A DNA stretch of 8,480 nucleotides from SAR202 cluster bacterium (GTDB taxonomy: Bacteria > Chloroflexota > Dehalococcoidia > Lucifugimonadales > JASMAO01). A program made the position numbers and the translations under genes. The notes under the pieces were generated by a model that worked only from the letters and a program-made list of their open reading frames with translations, made no database searches and was not told the origin of the DNA. This document shows, piece by piece, positions 6,952 through 8,480 of the stretch (the stretch's first letter is position 1; every line of letters begins with the position of its first letter). The stretch covers positions 1 through 8,480 of the forward strand of contig JASMAO010000030.1 of assembly GCA_030754315.1 (NCBI GenBank), written 5' to 3'.

Positions 6952-8148
6952 TCATTTCAAAAAACTGTCACCATTCAAAATGCGCACCACATCAAAATAA
7001 CTCATTACAGCTATGAACCCCATTAGCACAATAAACCCAGCCAAGTGAACTAGGTTTTCTCGCTTCTCAGAGATGCGTTTGCCCCTTCGCACCCACTCAA
7101 TTCCCACAAACAGCAATCTACCTCCATCAAGTGCTGGTATTGGTAGCACATTCAATACACCAAGACTAATACTCAGTAGAGCGGTTAGTTCAAAGATTGG
7201 TGAGACACCAACCTTCGCCACCTCGCCCGTGATTTGCGCAATGCCTATTGGACCTGCTATCCCAGGAGATCCGCCAGATACAACCCATTGGGAGAGACCC
7301 GTCTTCGTCCGGATTAATACATCCTTCAATTTACCCACAGACATTGGAACCGCCTCCCAAATAGGGAAACTTTCTCGAACCACGTGTGGATTTACCGTAG
7401 TTATGTATACACCTACCGCACCCTGTCTGAACTTGTCTCCCAATTCCGCATTAGGATTTAGTGTAATCGCCTCTCCTAATGAAATCTCGGTTAGATGGTC
7501 TCTAACCACCTCTACAATTGTACGACTTGGAGGATTCAGTCTCGGCACCACAATAATACGATCAACAGTTCGCAGATCTGGTGTACGCGACAATCCAGGA
7601 ACAATGCCAGATCTACCCACTGACATCTCAGTCTCTTGCCCGAGTCGCAAAGTGATCTCCTGTACTAAATCGAGGGTATTGGCTACTCTTTTACCTTGGA
7701 TTTGGTAGACAATGTCACCAGGCCTCAATCCGGCATCTTGTGCCGGGGACCCAGGGGTTACCCCAGTGATCATCACCTGGCCCTCCACCACATCGTGCGG
7801 CAAAATAAACATCACGGTAAATATCACAACTGGGACGACCAAGTTCATGAACGAACCTGCCACAAGGACGATCGCTCTTTTCCATGGTGCCTGTCGGGCA
7901 AAACTCCTTGGATCAGTCGGATCCTCTTCACCCTCCATTCGAACAAATCCACCCAATGGTAGCCAATTGATTGAATAGATAGTCTCTCCGTATCGAATGC
8001 CAAAGATCCGAGGCGGAAAACCAAAACCAAATTCAGTGACTTTTATACCAAAACGCTTTGCTGTAACAAAATGGCCGAGTTCATGCACCAACACCAAGGA
8101 CGTCAGAATGGGGACGATTAGGAGCCATGTCGGCAATCCGAACACCAC
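6952..8148 (-). CDS. rseP: RseP-type site-2 membrane zinc protease with PDZ domain
   Basis: This is an intramembrane zinc metalloprotease (M50) that cleaves membrane-bound substrates such as anti-sigma factors and signal-peptide remnants. The 398-residue protein has the zinc motif HELGH (His22, Glu23, His26) in the first membrane segment (about 5-27), a second segment near 92-116, one PDZ domain from about 120 (GSPAQDAGLRPGDIV), a third segment near 317-338 ending in the zinc-ligand motif LDGG (Asp341), and a fourth near 368-388. Between PDZ start and the catalytic LDG lies a long soluble stretch (~170-280) with little conservation that I can recognise. E. coli RseP has two PDZ domains; I see one clear copy here. 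The start is a GTG directly after the dxr stop (TGAGTG), with a run of six G upstream, pointing to translational coupling. A second GTG codon follows immediately and cannot be excluded as the start. The local substrate is not evident. Confidence 0.95.
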   Translation of the reverse strand: MVFGLPTWLLIVPILTSLVLVHELGHFVTAKRFGIKVTEFGFGFPPRIFGIRYGETIYSINWLPLGGFVRMEGEEDPTDPRSFARQAPWKRAIVLVAGSFMNLVVPVVIFTVMFILPHDVVEGQVMITGVTPGSPAQDAGLRPGDIVYQIQGKRVANTLDLVQEITLRLGQETEMSVGRSGIVPGLSRTPDLRTVDRIIVVPRLNPPSRTIVEVVRDHLTEISLGEAITLNPNAELGDKFRQGAVGVYITTVNPHVVRESFPIWEAVPMSVGKLKDVLIRTKTGLSQWVVSGGSPGIAGPIGIAQITGEVAKVGVSPIFELTALLSISLGVLNVLPIPALDGGRLLFVGIEWVRRGKRISEKRENLVHLAGFIVLMGFIAVMSYFDVVRILNGDSFLK

Positions 8149-8480
8149 TCATCCCCCCACAATATCGGCGACACAACTCCTAGCACTGGCTGCCGCCACA
8201 ATTACATCGTCTATCGAGGGGTCCAAATTAGGCTCATGGCTTTTCAACGCTTCTCTTATCACTGTTTCAATCTCCAGAAAACCTATACGTCCCTCCAAGA
8301 AAGCCTTTACAGCCGCGTCATCTGCTCCGCATAACGCAGCCGGCCAAGTTCCACCACGTTTAGCTATATCGAGTGCCATATTGAAACATGGGTAACGCTC
8401 AGGTTCCCATGGTTTAAAAGACAACTCCGCAATTGAAACAGGATCGAATCTAGGAATTAACTTATTTGGCATCCGGTCTG
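8149..8480 (-). CDS. dxr: 1-deoxy-D-xylulose 5-phosphate reductoisomerase, C-terminal part (5' end outside window)
   Basis: The frame runs off the right edge, so only the last ~110 residues of about 390 are present; the ATG at 8472 is internal. The sequence carries the Dxr C-terminal helical domain: FDPVSIAELSFKP, then PCFNMALDIAKRGGT, then AVKAFLEGRIGFLEIETVI, and a short tail ending in TGA. Dxr reduces and rearranges 1-deoxy-D-xylulose 5-phosphate to MEP using NADPH, the first committed step of the pathway completed downstream by IspG. The normally well-conserved NAANE segment reads CGADD here (residues 48-52 from the internal Met). NADPH- and substrate-binding motifs are upstream of the window. 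The stop abuts the rseP start, consistent with one operon. Confidence 0.94.
   Translation of the reverse strand, partial: DRMPNKLIPRFDPVSIAELSFKPWEPERYPCFNMALDIAKRGGTWPAALCGADDAAVKAFLEGRIGFLEIETVIREALKSHEPNLDPSIDDVIVAAASARSCVADIVGG

Noticed and set aside
6472..7026. 184-codon plus-strand open frame across the ispG/rseP junction
   Set aside because: It is antisense to the conserved IspG sequence, and its composition is typical of a shadow frame.
7073..7708. 211-codon plus-strand open frame
   Set aside because: It is antisense to rseP, whose motifs and membrane segments are unambiguous; the reading is Ser/Thr/Pro-rich and looks like a shadow.
1..8480. CRISPR array, tRNA, rRNA, insertion sequence or defence system
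   Set aside because: I saw no regularly spaced repeats, cloverleaf-like or rRNA-like sequence, transposase motifs or terminal inverted repeats; every large open frame is accounted for by a known enzyme family.

Overview
The window reads as ordinary bacterial chromosome, with moderate base composition, dense genes and short intergenic gaps. The deoxyxylulose (MEP) isoprenoid genes and a site-2 protease rule out an archaeal or eukaryotic nuclear origin. The adjacency dxr-rseP-ispG is a common bacterial arrangement. Combined with several stand-alone hydrolase and aminotransferase genes, it would fit an uncultivated, possibly marine Chloroflexota-like bacterium (SAR202 type). That placement is inference from gene content only; no rRNA or other taxonomic marker is present.

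Layout. Positions 1-593 (+) hold the 3' end of an amidohydrolase-2 family TIM-barrel hydrolase. Positions 687-1484 (-) hold a Nudix hydrolase of the NUDT6-like architecture, convergent with the amidohydrolase. A 136-base divergent gap separates it from a class III, glutamate-1-semialdehyde-aminomutase-like PLP enzyme at 1621-2940 (+). An alpha/beta hydrolase at 3137-4057 (-) converges on that gene. A 271-base gap holding only weak inverted repeats and a small terminator follows. From 4329 to the right edge everything is on the minus strand: in transcription order the 3' end of dxr, then rseP, ispG and a GatA-like amidase. No gene-free stretch exceeds 300 bases.

How the genes relate. dxr and rseP abut (stop TGA followed directly by start GTG), and ispG follows after 28 bases, so these three very probably share a transcript. 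Dxr and IspG catalyse an early and a late step of MEP isoprenoid synthesis; RseP is a membrane protease carried along in the same cluster. The amidase begins 54 bases after ispG with no visible terminator between them, and a short hairpin with a T-run follows its own stop, so it may be the last gene of the unit. The left half looks like independent accessory catabolic or housekeeping-repair enzymes with no shared pathway that the sequence can prove.

I did not find a convincing new multi-gene system. The points most worth a second look are the Asn at the usual catalytic-acid position of the alpha/beta hydrolase, a Cys-rich motif in the aminotransferase, an insertion in IspG, and the start-site/promoter question for the Nudix gene.
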